Below are positions 34,347-45,019 of a stretch of DNA of 64,000 bases, one piece after another; the first letter of the stretch is position 1; each line of letters opens with the position of its first letter. A program made the translations under genes and the position numbers. Origin of the DNA: Notamacropus eugenii (lineage: Eukaryota; Chordata; Mammalia; Diprotodontia; Macropodidae); assembly GCF_028372415.1 (NCBI RefSeq), contig NC_092879.1:65053651-65117650 (forward strand), given 5' to 3'. Below the pieces are notes generated by a model that saw nothing but the letters and a program-made list of their open reading frames with translations, ran no database searches and was not told the DNA's origin.

Positions 34347-34369
34347 GTGTGTGTGTGTGGGGGGGGGAA
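34347..34369. repeat. (TG)n plus G run after gene 5
   Basis: Short TG tract followed by a run of nine or more G, immediately after which sequence jumps into a macrosatellite monomer. The simple repeat may mark a breakpoint. Confidence 0.7.
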
Positions 34370-34680
34370 TCTGGCCAAGTACTCGGGTGCTTCTTGAGTC
34401 ACAGGTTGTCTCCTCTACAGTCTTTGTTCAAGGATCACTTTACTGGGTTGGTGTTGGAACCTCAGGTTGGGAACCCCTGCTGTGAAGCATGAATTTCCTC
34501 AGCCTTTTGTGTGGCAGATTCCTCTTCTCTTCCCCTAGGTCTGGATTTCATTCCATTCTGGCTGCTTTGATGCATTCCATGTCTACACTGGAACTGTCTG
34601 GAGCCAACACACAGTCTACAGAGATTTGTGGTGCGCCTGCTGCAGCTCATCTTGACTCCCATCCCCACTGTGAGGGACTG
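34370..34680. repeat. Macrosatellite monomer fragment
   Basis: Starts in mid-monomer at 'ctggccaagtactcgggtg' and carries the 'ctggatttca' landmark at 34541. Confidence 0.65.
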
Positions 34681-35150
34681 GATTTCACAGAGCTTGTTTG
34701 GTGGTGGTGGGGAGACGCAGGTGTAGTACTCAGAGTTTTCCTTAGTTTATTTACTGTGAAATTCTTTCGAGTTCTTATCACTAGTCTTACCTCTTTAGAA
34801 ATGATTCCTAATGAAATTCAGCACTCTCAGTTGCACAGAAATGTTTAATTTTAATGATCAGGGTGACAAATATCCAGTCTCCTGGGCATGAGAAGTTGTT
34901 ACTGCACCAGCTTGGGGATGGATCTGACCTTGGCTGCCCAAACTTTGCCCAAGTGTTGATGGGTACATATATGTGAATAACCTGTGATGCGCTCCATGTT
35001 CAGAAGTCTGAGTGTGAAACGTAACTGAATATGTCCTCAGATGTTGCCTGAGACACAGAGAATCAAGGATGACAGAAATAGAAAGCAAGTGACAGTCAGG
35101 CTATGAAGAACTCTTACCCTGGGCAAGTTAACCTTTGTGCTGTATGGACT
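34681..35150. repeat. 'W' block fragment
   Basis: Matches 9535-10000 and 43375-43830. Non-coding. Confidence 0.6.
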
Positions 35151-35820
35151 AACTCTAACTTTAGATTCATCGCCTTCTGTTCCAAGGTATACTTAGCAGG
35201 GAACTGGCCATTCCACAGATGCCCCCTCTAACCCAGGTGACTTTTCTGAGTAACCACCATGTGCCCAGATCAATTTCTCTGGGGTTCCCTCACCAGAGCC
35301 CCTTGGAGGACATCCTGTTGTGGGTGCTGGCACCTTGGATGTTTCCTGTGTCCCCCTTACTGGGCAATCAGGCTCACTACTTATGTATAGTTGAGCAGAA
35401 CGCTTCCGTGGTGCTTCACCTATAGGCCCTGACATAGGATCAGTGGCCCTGCATCCAAAGACTCTCTGGACGTATTTTTTTAACCACTTTGTTCCTGGGT
35501 TGGGTTTGCTTTTGAACATTCTTCTCTGTTTAGCTGAGGAGGTTATTTGGGGGATTCTGACCTAGTAGTCACGTCCCTCTTAGACCAGGGGCTGTCTGTT
35601 GGCCAGTCATTGTGCATGGATCACTACAGCAGGTTGCTGCTGGGCCCTAGGGTAGGACCCCCTGCTGTGAAACATCACTTCCCTCTTATCGTTTTGTGTT
35701 GAAGATTCCTCTTCTGTTTGCCTGGGTCTGGATTTCAGGTCATTCAGGCCCCTCTGCTGCTTTCCATGTATACACTTGATCTGGCTGACTGGCCATGTGT
35801 GGATAGATTTCTGGGGTGCC
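35151..35820. repeat. Macrosatellite monomer
   Basis: 'ctggatttcagg' landmark at 35728, 1187 bases after the previous one. No gene is seen. Confidence 0.65.
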
Positions 35821-36370
35821 TCCCTAGAACCTGCAGCACAGGATAGAAATGCTTAGCTTTGCTTTTGTGGCCTCTGTAGCCTGCCTTTATACTATCTTTC
35901 CAGCCTAAAGCCCCACTCGTCTCCTTCAGGGATTATGTGCTTCTGCCTTACTGCGCAGTTCTTTGTTCTTCCTGCCATCCTGTGCCTGCCCTTGGTTTTT
36001 GACCAATATTCCCTGAAAGCTTCCTTCTTCCTTCAAGCCTTGACTTGACCCAGCCAAGCCTTTCTGGCCCAGGCGCTACCATTTGTGTGATTCCTTTCCC
36101 AATCTTTTCCCCAACTTCCAGCCCAGACACAGAAATCTGTCTCAGGTAGACATCCCTCTCCCATAATCAGCTCCTCTTGCTCATGGCTCTCTGAGTCCTT
36201 TGCCTGGAATTCAGATTAAATCCCATCCAAAGAAGCTTGGGAGATTCTGAACCATCTTTCAGGTTTTTCTCAATGGGATCTGGTAGGCCTTAGCAAAACA
36301 ACAAAGTTTAAAAGTTGTTGGATATACCTCCTACAGGAAAGTTTGCTTTATTAAAAATCATTATATATCA
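35821..36370. other. Conserved spacer upstream of the orphan SINE
   Basis: Same spacer family as 3541-4050 and 13396-13931. Non-coding. Confidence 0.55.
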
Positions 36371-36560
36371 TCACAGTGCAGTGGACAAAATTCTGGACTT
36401 GTGGAACCAGGGGACCTGGGTGTGAATTGGGCCTCCCTTAGTAGCTGTGTCACCCTGGGCAAGTCATTTAACCTCTGTGCCTGCATTTTCTCCTGTGAGG
36501 AGTTTAATGGCCTGTGCTGTCCCTTCCCAGCTCCACACCTGTGATCCTAGGACTGTGATG
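36371..36560 (+). mobile_element. MAR1/MIR-type CORE-SINE of the orphan cassette
   Basis: Same element and context as the SINEs upstream of the genes, slightly truncated at its 5' end. Confidence 0.65.
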
Positions 36561-36866
36561 CTGTTTCCACAGGGCATTTGGGGGCTTCCCTCCCCCAAGC
36601 ACACCCTTGAGTCATTTTTTTCCTCTCTCTTTTTTAAAACAATTAATGTTTAAAAATTTCCCTGCCATTTAAAAGCCATTTATGAAGGCTGGCAGAGCTG
36701 AGCCAGTGGTGATAGAGGGTAGTGCCTGGCCAGGCTAACAGCTTGGCCAGCAGACTCCCTCCCGCATGACCTTTTGTGGTCCCTGGTGACCACTTTGCTG
36801 TTGCAAAGGACCGCGGTCCTGGTTCACTGGCATGCCCTCACCACCCCATAGGGGTGTGATGTGTTA
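36561..36866 (+). promoter_or_regulatory. Orphan 5' flank without a gene
   Basis: Homologous to the first 300 bases of the gene 5' flanks ('aatttccctgccatttaaaag', 'caggctaacagcttggccag', 'ggggtgtgatgtgtta'). The TATA motif reads TATGAAG here. After 36866 it switches to unrelated sequence, so the CCAAT part and the coding region are absent. Confidence 0.65.
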
Positions 36867-38229
36867 TTCATACACTTACTGAACATTTGTGCCCCTCTGG
36901 TATACCATAGAGTATGCACATCTGAAGCTGTCCATTGCAAGAGAATCATCTAAGCGGGACCCTTGTAACAAAAAAGGACAGAGAACAATTAAATATGAAA
37001 GCAGATTCTTCTCTAGTTATGTAGAATCTTAAGGCAACTTGGATACACATCTCTCAGCAGAAGTGCTGTTTAGGGAACTTCATTTAAAGTATAGTAAAAA
37101 TGCTGATCCTGATTAGCCCTTAAGTGTACATTTCATTGTACAGAAAGCTACATTGTAACATTTTCTCAACATTCACAGAGCAGCTGTCAATTACCTTGTA
37201 GTCTTTGTGCAGACTGAAGAAGTGGTGTATTATTTGCAGAAAGCGCTCTTGCCCAAGGCTTTTGAGCTTTACCATAGCTATTCTAACATGCCCAGTGATT
37301 GGTAATTAGAAATGTTACTTTCACTGAAAGGGTCCTGAGATTTCAATTACTTTTAACCAACATGGGCACATTAAACTTTCTTTTGGGTTTATCAGCTGTT
37401 TCTCTTGTGCACAGGTAATAAGTGAATTAAAAATGATTTCTGAGCCACTAGTTTCCAAAGAGTTTTGGTAGTCCTATAAGAATAGGTGAGCATTCCGCTT
37501 TTCAGAAGCTCAGAGAGGAGACATTTTGGAGGAAAACTGCCTCCAAATTGGACCAGGATTGTACCTGGTAACCAACATCTGTATGAATTGAAATGGATAT
37601 TGGGTAATGTAGAAATTTACAGAGAAAAGATAAAGAACTGTTCCAACTATGCAGTAAGCCCGTTGGGCTTCTCTTTCTACAGCCTTTCTTCTAGAGAAAT
37701 CCTATGTGGCTAATTCTCAGACTGTTGGGTGGTACATTCCTCTAGGAGCAATTCAAAGATGACCTAGAACTTAGCCATGTATTTGATTGCCTGGTCCAGT
37801 ATTCACTTAGGTCAGTTTGTTTCCCTTGTGTACAGTTTTAAAAAACTGAAAGGTGTTCAAGTAACATGAGCGCAGACTGATATTTCAAGGGAAATACTGA
37901 ATTTCAGTTCTGTTACTTCTGTAACTGCGTGCCTCAGACATGGTTGTGGAGGCCATATTGCCCCCCTAATCTGTTCAGACACTGTTCCTTGGCAAGAATA
38001 ATGTGCAGTACACAGGCACAAGGAGTGTAAGTTGAGTTCCCATGATATTCACGTCTGCTCTTTCTGCCTTGTTCCTCAATCTGGTTAAGTGCCAACTTCG
38101 GTACTAGTCAATGGGAAAGGTGGTGTTCAGTTGTGGGAAAGCATCATAGCCAATTGGATAATTTATTATCGAGAAAATTACAATAAATCTCTAGCTTTTA
38201 TACTTAAAAAAACAAATCATTCTATATCA
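36867..38229. other. Single-copy AT-rich segment
   Basis: About 1.36 kb with no copy elsewhere in the window. The longest plus-strand frame (37486-37713) is unrecognised and I see no domain, SINE or conserved motif. Its last 50 bases resemble the leader of gene 3, so it may preserve older surroundings of the 3/6 lineage. Confidence 0.5.
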
Positions 38230-38425
38230 TGAGAGGGAGTATAGTGTAGTGTATAAAATTCTGGATTTGGGGAGTCAGGGGACCTGCGTTTGAATTGAGC
38301 TTCCCTTGGTAGCTGTGTCACCCTGGGCAAGTCACCTCTCTAAACTCTGTGCTGCAGTTTCCTCCTCTGTTGAGTTTAAGGGCCTGTGATGTCCCTTCCC
38401 AGCTCCACATTTGTGGTCCTGTGGA
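38230..38425 (+). mobile_element. MAR1/MIR-type CORE-SINE upstream of gene 6
   Basis: Same element, with a rearranged 3' end near 38412-38450. Confidence 0.7.
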
Positions 38426-39065
38426 AACAACATCACGGTCATAGGATCAGACCCTTGAGTCATGACTTTCCCCCCCCTCTCTTTTCTTTCAGCGATTAGT
38501 ATGAAAATAAATTCTCCCAAAATTTAAAAGGCTTTTATAAACACTGACAGAGCTGAATCACTGGTGATAGAGGGTAAGCCCTGGCCAGGTGAACAGCTTG
38601 GCCAGCAGCAGCTGCTCTCCCGGTTACAAGGTCTGATCCCTGTGACTCCCCTGGGACAGACCCCCTTCCCCTCCCCCCACCCTGTGTTCCCCTCTACCTC
38701 TCCATTGGCCCTTTTCTGTCCTCCCCAGTCTGGCCCTGGTCTTTAGCTACCCACCTCTGAATGCTCTACGCACTCCCTCCTTGTTAGTTCCGCCACCTCC
38801 TTGCCCACATGGATCACTTGTGAGAGCTCCTTCTTCCTCTGCACAGGTCCAGGAGGCCCTCTGTCCCCGGGCCTAGCTTGCCCTGTGGCTCTGACTAGGG
38901 GGCCCTCTGTCAGGATTCTTCTGGAATCTATGGGATGTTCCATCGGCACCCCTCCCCCACAATGCTCCACTGCACACTCTGTTCGGTTCTGTGACTGGGG
39001 TGAGCTGTGGCTCTCCCTCTCTCTCTCTCCTCATCGTTCCCCTTTGCGCCTGCTCAGCCCCGGAC
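38426..39065 (+). promoter_or_regulatory. Gene 6 5' flank and putative promoter
   Basis: A TATAAAC motif near 38536 and an inverted CCAAT at 38704-38708. Like gene 3 it is shorter than the flanks of genes 1, 2, 4 and 7. Confidence 0.4.
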
Positions 39066-39914
39066 ATGGCAGGACAACAAAGCAGGGAGGGCCTGCGGCA
39101 TATGGCCAAGGCCATCCAACACACACACGTCGGGCTGTTGAGATGGAAGCCAGACTATGGCAAGGCTGCTAGCGAATATGCACAGGCTGCCTTAGCCTTC
39201 TGCAGAGCTAAGAGGGTGGAGAAGGCCACAGAAGCCTTCCTCAAGGAAGCCGAGTCCCACGAGAAAAACCAAGTGCCCCTCCGTGCCGCCATGGCCTACG
39301 AGCAAGCCGGCCTGTACCTGAGCACGTCCGACCACGTGGAGGATGCCGCTGAAGCCGTGAAGCAGGCTATCTCCTGGTACCTGGAGTGTGGAGAGGTAGA
39401 CATCGCAGCCTGGACCTTAAGGCGCTTCAGCCACCTGCTGGAGAGCCACATCCCGCACCACGTGGTGTATCTCTACCAGCAGGCATCCCAGCTCCTTGAA
39501 GGGGATGACCGTTTCCTGCTGGCCCTGGACTTCACTGGCCGAGCCTCCAAGGTGCTGGTGAGGCACAAGAACTACAGGGACGCTGCGATGTCCCTAGGCC
39601 AGGAGAAACACTTGTGTATGAAGGTAGCGTGCTTCTCTTTGGGCCGCCAGAGAGCCCTGTTGGAGTGTCTAGCCCATCTGTGTGACCTGGATTTCCCTGC
39701 AGCCTCCAAGTGCCTGAAGGAAACTTGTGTCTGTTTTCCAACTTTCCCATTCAGCGGCGAGTATGGTTTGTTGGTAACTTTGATGACTTGCTATCAAGAC
39801 CGGGACCAAGATGCAGTGGACCTGATCTGCGGCTGTCCTCTCTTCCGTCACCTCGACAACGAGTACAAGAAGATGATGAAAATGCTGAAGGTACCTGACG
39901 TCGAGGACTTGTGA
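39066..39914 (+). CDS. Gene 6: tail-less gamma-SNAP-like protein, 282 aa (subtype C)
   Basis: Intact single-exon gamma-SNAP-like gene. The helical domain is complete and close to human NAPG in places (W-K-P-D-Y-G-K-A-A-S-E-Y near 27-38, Y-L-E-C-G near 107). The start begins M-A-G-Q, slightly closer to the human M-A-A-Q than the M-E-E-Q of the other copies. The protein stops right after the V-P-D turn, ending Val-Glu-Asp-Leu, and lacks the 70-residue acidic tail. At DNA level the tail region is missing between 'gaggacttg' and the 3' untranslated region, as in gene 3. In alpha-SNAP the extreme C-terminus, with Leu at the second-last position, stimulates NSF. Loss of the tail here could make a SNARE-binding, NSF-uncoupled protein; that is inference. 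No internal stops, so coding is likely. Confidence 0.85.
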   Translation: MAGQQSREGLRHMAKAIQHTHVGLLRWKPDYGKAASEYAQAALAFCRAKRVEKATEAFLKEAESHEKNQVPLRAAMAYEQAGLYLSTSDHVEDAAEAVKQAISWYLECGEVDIAAWTLRRFSHLLESHIPHHVVYLYQQASQLLEGDDRFLLALDFTGRASKVLVRHKNYRDAAMSLGQEKHLCMKVACFSLGRQRALLECLAHLCDLDFPAASKCLKETCVCFPTFPFSGEYGLLVTLMTCYQDRDQDAVDLICGCPLFRHLDNEYKKMMKMLKVPDVEDL

Positions 39915-39955
39915 TTCCTTCAACAATGAACTGATTAAAGCTAGTTAGTTAAAAA

Positions 39956-39985
39956 AATAAAAGCTAGTTAGTTAAAAAAAATAAA
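39956..39985 (+). terminator. Gene 6 duplicated poly(A) signals
   Basis: AATAAA at 39956-39961 and again at 39980-39985, from a tandem duplication of a 24-base 'aaagctagttagtt' segment. Only a weak TG stretch follows. Confidence 0.65.
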
Positions 39986-39989
39986 AGTT

Positions 39990-40930
39990 CTACTATACCT
40001 GCCATGTGTGTTAGCGTGCTTTCTCCCATCATACCTATTCTCAGCCTCTTTCCTTGAAACGTGCATGGAAGCCTTTGGCTTCCTCTGCTTTCCCACTGTC
40101 CATCCTGTCCCGTCCTTCCAGAGTAGATGCGTTCCTTCCATGATTAAATATTTTCCCTTGACGGATTGGTAATTCCCTGCTCAAAGTGATGGGTTCCAGT
40201 GGAAAGCCATCAATTAGGTTACTCTCTGCTTTCCCACACCCATTCCCCTCTTTGTCCCCTTTCCCCATGATCCTCAGGACCTACTTCCTACATTCGTAGA
40301 CATTTGGCTGCCCAGACCCCTCAGGATGAGATTTTAGAACACCGAAAACTGCTGAGACTTTCTTCCTGCCTCTCCCACGCTTACCCTTCTAAGACATTCT
40401 GCCAGAACTTGAAGTCTACACATGACTTAGCCTTTTCCCTGGAAAATGGAACTGGACTTCATTCAGTCAGCTTGCGCTTGAGGCTCAGGTGTGGGGTAAG
40501 GAACAGGATCAGTTGTCAATCTGTGTGGGACTTGAGCAGGTCCACCCAGTCTGCTCCCCCCATTTTACATAGGAGGTAGCCCTGGGGCCCAAGGAAGTTA
40601 GTTTGCTCAGGAACCCACTGGGGAAAGGCCACAGGGAACAGGGACAGGCAGGATGGGCCCTCTGGGTCTTCTGATTCCAAATACAATGAAGAAGTGAAAC
40701 CAAGGTGGTGAGGAAATGGGAGCAGACATGAGAGAAAGACATGAGACCAGGGAGGCATGGAACACCACTGACATGGTGATGTAAGCTTTGCCTAACCTCG
40801 CCCAGAGGGGACAGAAGTGCCTTGTGCAGGAAGAATCTAGCATCTTTCAGACCCAGCCCTGTCCTGCTCTTCTCTCTGTACACGTGGACTTTCTTGTTGA
40901 GTGTTCTGACACTTCTTCTCACTGGGATTA
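39990..40930. other. Conserved 3' flank of gene 6
   Basis: Same flank family. From about 40610 it is nearly identical to 6775 onwards. Non-coding. Confidence 0.6.
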
Positions 40931-42945
40931 AGGGGATTCTGGTTTGAGATGCTATTGTCAGTAAGAACTGGGGGAATATTAAAGGTCACCAGGACATCAT
41001 TCCATAGATGTGACAGGATATGTTCCGTGGTCCATGGCAGGGCCCCCTGCTGTGATGACTCGCTCTAAGTTGAAGGCTTTGTTTCATTTTCATAATCTGG
41101 CTCTCTATGGCGTTCCTAGCTGCGAATGGGCCCTTCCACCAATACTCCCTCTACCTCAAGAGATTATCCCAGTCACCACAATGTGCTTGGATCAATTTCT
41201 GTGGTGTTCCCTCCTAGGAGGCCCTTGGAGGGCCTCCTGCTGTACCTGCTGGCACATTGGACAATTTACTGGACACTCAGGCCCAGTACTTATGTTCAGC
41301 TGAGCAGAACACTTCCTCTGTGTTCCGCCTATAGGCTGTGACATAACATCAGTGTTCCTCCAACGAAGGTCTGTCTGGGCTCACTTTTTAGACCAATTTG
41401 TTCCTGGATTGGATTTGTATTTTTTTACCATTCTTCTCTTTTTCCCTGGGAAGTTCATGTGGGGGATTTTGACCAAGTACTCGGGTCCTTCTTGTACGGT
41501 CTACTCTCCAGTTATTGTTCACAGATCACTACAGTGGGGTGGTCCTGGAACCTAGGTTGGGAACCCCTGCTATGAATCCTTAATTTCTTCTGACCTTTTG
41601 TCCTGCAGATTCCTCTTCTGTTTCCTGGATCTGGATTTCAGGCCATTCTGGACCCTACACTCCTTGCAGTGTCTACACTGGAACTGTGCAGGGACAACAA
41701 GCAGTCTGAGGAAAGATTTCTGGGGTATCTCCTAGAGTTCACCCTTAGCCCCACTGTGAGAGATATCATTCTGTGTGGATTTGGACAACCTGTTCCCTTT
41801 TCTTGACCCTGGACATACTTCAGGGAAATTTTAGCCTACCTCCACCTATGGTTTTCATTATTGTGTTTTATGTGTTCTACAAATTCTTGGCAGGTGCAAC
41901 TTTAGGATTCTGGCCCATATCACACCGTAGGCCCCCCTGAGGTGAAGGCCTGACCCAGGCATTGGACTTTCTATAAGATTATCTTCCTCTATACCAGGGT
42001 CTCCATTTCAGGAGCTATGAGGTGACTTGCTGCTTTTCCTCTAGACTGATGGATTGCCTTTGGACCATGTGTATTCATTTTAAATTCTTCTTGGTTCATT
42101 CTGCTGTCCAAGGAGCTGGTTCACTGAATGCTTCTGCTTGGGCTTTCCTGTTGCTCTCTTTGACTCATTTTCGCTAGGCAGCTGATTAATGGGATTCTGG
42201 TTGAGATCCTATTGTTTGTCAGGACTGAAGGAATATTGAAGGTCACAAGAACAACTTTTTGCAGATATGAGGGAATCTGTTCAGTACTCTGTGCTGTGAT
42301 GCCATGGTGACAGCCAGATCGAAGTTGAGGGATTTTTTTCATATTCATTCTCTTTTGCTCTATCACAAAATTTGCTGGCTTTTGGCCCATCCACAGATGT
42401 TCCCTGCAGCCTAGAAGGTTTTCTCAGAAACCACCATGTGCCCAGATTACTTTCTGTGGGGTTCTCTCCACAAAGCCCTTTGGAGGGCCTCCTGCTGAGA
42501 CACCTGGTACCCTGCAAGGTTCCTGGGTCCCCCATAAGGGGCACTGAGGATCGTTGCTTCCATTCACTTGAGAAGAACACTTCCTCTGTATTCCACCTGT
42601 AGCCGAAGACATACCATCAGTGTCCCTCCGTCTATATCTCTGGGCTCCTTTTGTGTTAACCCATTTGTTCCTGGGTTGGGTTCCTTTTCGCTGAGGAGTT
42701 CATTTGTTGAATTCTGGCCAAGTACTGGGGTCCCTCTTGAAGCAGGGGCTTTCTTATCTGCAGTCAGCGCTGCTGGATCACTACAGTGCTTTGCTAGTAG
42801 AACTTGGGTTGAGAGCCCTTGCTGTGATGCTGAATTTCCTCTTAGCCTTTTGTGCTGCAAGTTCCTCTTCTCTTTTGCCTGAGTCTGGATTTCAGGCCAC
42901 TCAGGCCCCTCTCCTGCTTTCCATGTCTACAGTGGAACTGTCCAG
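40931..42945. repeat. Macrosatellite monomers
   Basis: 'ctggatttca' landmarks at 41631 and 42885, spacing 1254 bases. Near-identical to 7081-9110. Confidence 0.75.
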
Positions 42946-42978
42946 ACCCTCCAGAAAAAGGAGCAGGGCAGGCTGCAG
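42896..42978 (+). other. 83-base exon-like segment, third copy
   Basis: Pyrimidine tract plus CAG before and CAG|GTGAGT (42979-42984) after, as at 9065-9147. Confidence 0.3.
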
Positions 42979-43830
42979 GTGAGTCTGGAACCCACCAAGG
43001 CCAATGGTGACTTGTCCATCTCCATCCTGCCTAGCAGTAGTGTCCCCAGGACACAGAACTTCCTGGAGATGGCTGTAGCTATCCACCCTGGGCAGAGACT
43101 CCCCCAGTATCAGAATCCAGGCCATGCTCCTGAGCTTCACTGAGTAGACCAGTGTCATTCACCCCTAGGGGATGTAAGAAAGCCTCTAAAGGCTGGGTTT
43201 GAAGGCAGCACGAGGAAGAAGAAAGCTAATCTGTCATGCTTATGCCAGCCCCAGCTCAGCAAATGAAGAAGAACCTGTTTTACCATCTTGATAGTCTTCT
43301 ACATCTCTGGTACATCCCTCTATAGTCAGACCATGTTATAAAATTACATCACATGACATGGCCCCAAGATTTCACAGAGCTTGTTTGGGGGGAGAGACAG
43401 AGAAGTAGTCCTCAAGAGTTTTCCTTAGATTATTTGTTGTGAAATCCTTTTGAGTTGTTCTCTCTAGTCTGACCTCTTGAGAAATGTTTGCTAAGGAAAT
43501 TCAGCACTCTCAGTACCACAGAAATGCTTAATTTTAATAATCAGTGTGACAAAGATCTCATCTCCTCAGCATGAGAAATTGTAGCTGCACTGGCTTGGGG
43601 ATGGGTCTGACCTTGGCTGCCAAACTTTGCCCACTTTTTCATGGTGCATATGTGCCAGTATTCCCTGTGATACTCTCCATGTTCAGAAGTTGGAGTGTGC
43701 AAATTAGCTTGGTAAATCCTAGGATGTTGTCTGGGACACAGAGAATCAGATATGACCGAAATAGCATGGAGGCATCAGAGGTAGCATAGGAAGAACCCTT
43801 ACCCTTGGCAAGGTAACCTTTGTGCTGTAG
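42946..43830. repeat. 'W' block, long version
   Basis: Partner of 9111-10000. A plus-strand frame through 42900-43142 stays open here into the block, but other copies contain stops. No product is recognised. Confidence 0.6.
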
Positions 43831-44104
43831 GGACTCATTAAAACTCACAGATAGGGGATGGCATGTGCAGTTATGAAGGGAACTTCTGTGCTGGGAGCAC
43901 AGTATATCAACATTAGTATATCCCAGATTCTTCTATTATCTTACCTGAGTTTTCTGAATTATGCACTTCTTCCAAGCCAGTCCTTTAATGAACCTACATT
44001 CCTTCCCTGTATCCAATATTGATTTGTGGTGGACAAACCAACTGGTGGCCAGCCTGCTGTCCTTAGTTTGGCTGGTCTGTAAGGAACAGGCACCTGACAC
44101 ATAC

Positions 44105-44336
44105 CTCCTGGCACCACGTGGACCTTCCACTACGTGCTGCCACACCCTCCAGCGCTTGAGAATCTTGTAGAACAGGGCATTCTTTATTTCCTTGAAATTC
44201 TTTATTTCTGTCAACTGATTTTTGCTGTGGAAAAAGTTGGGGGCATAATCCGTCGTTCGTTGCCCTTGATCCACAAAGTAATGTGGCTTCTCATCAATAT
44301 TTTTCCTAAAGTGTTGTGATTTCTGGTAAATCTTGA
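44105..44336 (-). other. Open exon-like segment, minus strand
   Basis: 232 bases between an acceptor-like 'ttaaaactcag' and a donor GAG|GTATGT. The frame (76 full codons) is open, rich in Lys, Phe, Tyr and Trp, with a K-R-W-R-V-W-Q-H motif near its end. Its composition is unlike the surrounding repeats and reads like a true exon. The family is not recognised. The partner at 10272-10503 has a stop. Confidence 0.45.
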
Positions 44337-44671
44337 CTGAGTTTTAAACCATCTTGTTGCTTAGAATGACATGTCTCTTATCCCTCCCTTTTGTGACATG
44401 AGGTCTGATTTTTATTAATTATCTTTGGGTATTGACAGTTACAAATAGACCATTTTCCCTGCAGAGATAATTTTGTCCCTTTGTCTACGTTATGCCTCGA
44501 TTTCTAGTCCCAATGAAGTGAAGCCCAATGGGCATTATCAGTGTTTTATTCTGAATTTTACTGTGAATGAGTCTAGAGTTACTCTTATATACAATGCCAG
44601 TTAATTCAGAGTTTTAGATAGTTCAGTTGCACCGACAAATGAAGATTATTAAAGACACGAGAAATCTCGAA

Positions 44672-44976
44672 TTGTTCGTAATCAATCACTTTATTTAGTG
44701 ACCAACACAGAGGAAAGCCAGGAAAAGACAGAAGACTGAGTGCACGATGCAGAAGATGCAGAGCGCATCTAGGATGATCAGCGTCACGTCACAGAGGTGT
44801 CCTTAACTGGCTGGAAAGAGGCTGCAGGATGTTATTCCTCACTGGCGCCATGCTGTCTTGCGTGCTGTAATCCAGAGCACACCTGCAGCCCCAGGACAGT
44901 GACATTGTCTGACAGGAACCTGACACTGAGGAAGATCTTGTCTTACAAGGATCTTGGTTAGAGAGACTTGGTAGTG

Positions 44977-45015
<39 letters not shown>
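44672..45015 (-). other. Possible minus-strand terminal exon, expanded copy
   Basis: Partner of 10835-11159. It starts after 'attttgcag' (AG at 45016-45017) with GCA codons from the CTG tract (about 12 Ala), stays open to TGA at 44789-44791, and has AATAAA at 44690-44695. Gene unknown. Confidence 0.3.

Positions 45016-45018
<3 letters not shown>
44980..45018. repeat. Pure CTG trinucleotide tract, 13 units
   Basis: Uninterrupted CTG (CAG on the minus strand), against 7 interrupted units in the partner at 11142-11162. Confidence 0.9.
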
Positions 45019-45019
<1 letters not shown>

